Positions 63,925 to 64,000 of a stretch of 64,000 nt of DNA are shown here, one piece after another. Both the position numbers and the translations under genes were made by a program. The notes below the pieces were generated by a model. It was not told the origin of the DNA and searched no databases. It saw only the letters and a list, made by a program, of their open reading frames with translations. The stretch comes from FACHB-T130 sp042747725 (GTDB taxonomy: Bacteria; Cyanobacteriota; Cyanobacteriia; Cyanobacteriales; FACHB-T130): assembly GCF_042747725.1 (NCBI RefSeq), contig NZ_JBHZGO010000085.1:1-64000 (forward strand). The letters are read 5' to 3'. Position 1 is the first letter of the stretch; the number at the start of each line of letters is the position of its first letter.

Positions 63925-64000
63925 CAGATGCGAACCTCCTTAATTTTTAGAGCAACCTATTATACGAGATGCTGCTCGATCGCAGAAACTTTTAAGCCAG

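Overview
The window comes from a cyanobacterial chromosome, most likely a filamentous, Microcoleus/Oscillatoria-like species. The evidence is the many GCGATCGC (HIP1) palindromes, an atpB-atpE type ATP synthase pair, minCDE, a CrtO carotenoid ketolase, a CYP110-like P450, a GUN4-domain protein, RppA/RppB regulators, a GH100 invertase, PEP-CTERM proteins and many short palindromic repeats. A run of 93 N inside a tandem repeat shows that this is a draft assembly. Layout, left to right. Positions 1-5900 hold a wrecked gene for a large two-partner-secretion (haemagglutinin-type) protein with a C-terminal CHAT domain. It is split by an insertion sequence with a clean 3-bp target duplication, frameshifted by a 23-bp palindromic repeat, and cut off before the catalytic cysteine. 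Next come atpC and atpD, one PEP-CTERM gene remnant broken by a miniature inverted-repeat element, two intact PEP-CTERM genes, minE-minD-minC, a four-carbon-acid-sugar kinase-like gene, a HicBA toxin-antitoxin pair and a transketolase/phosphoketolase-like enzyme. From 22.3 to 29.3 kb there is an RsbW/RsbU/RsbV-like partner-switching set, crtO and a large sensor kinase. From 31.5 to 43.3 kb lies a heavy-metal (copper- or nickel-type) resistance island: lipoprotein, RND pump, membrane-fusion protein, DUF305 protein, a 16-cysteine four-helix copper-binding protein, and the RppA/RppB two-component system with a DUF2808 protein. Four of its promoter regions carry the same 18-bp direct repeat (ATGAAAT-N4-ATGAAAT on the + strand), the probable operator of the RppA-like regulator. 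The most interesting region is 44.3-52.7 kb, read on the minus strand. A tRNA-mimicking, circularly permuted RNA (52527-52669), best explained as a bacterial Y RNA, is followed by a Ro60/Rsr-like vWA protein, a small ORF, an Rnl5-type RNA ligase, a conserved protein of unknown function, the RNA 2'-phosphotransferase KptA, an AAA ATPase, a 312-residue protein and a ThiF/E1-like enzyme. Together they look like an RNA-repair or RNA-surveillance locus that uses a DRB0094-type ligase and KptA where RtcBA is more usual. The right part (52.9-63.9 kb) holds a DNA cytosine methyltransferase, a rhodanese-fold protein without its catalytic cysteine, mutL, a small monooxygenase-fold protein, a Na+/H+ antiporter, a P450, a glycosyltransferase and a GH100 invertase. 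MITE-like repeats of one family (ends TATAGCAATCCTA) lie between several of these genes. All calls are from reading the sequence and protein translations; no database search was run.
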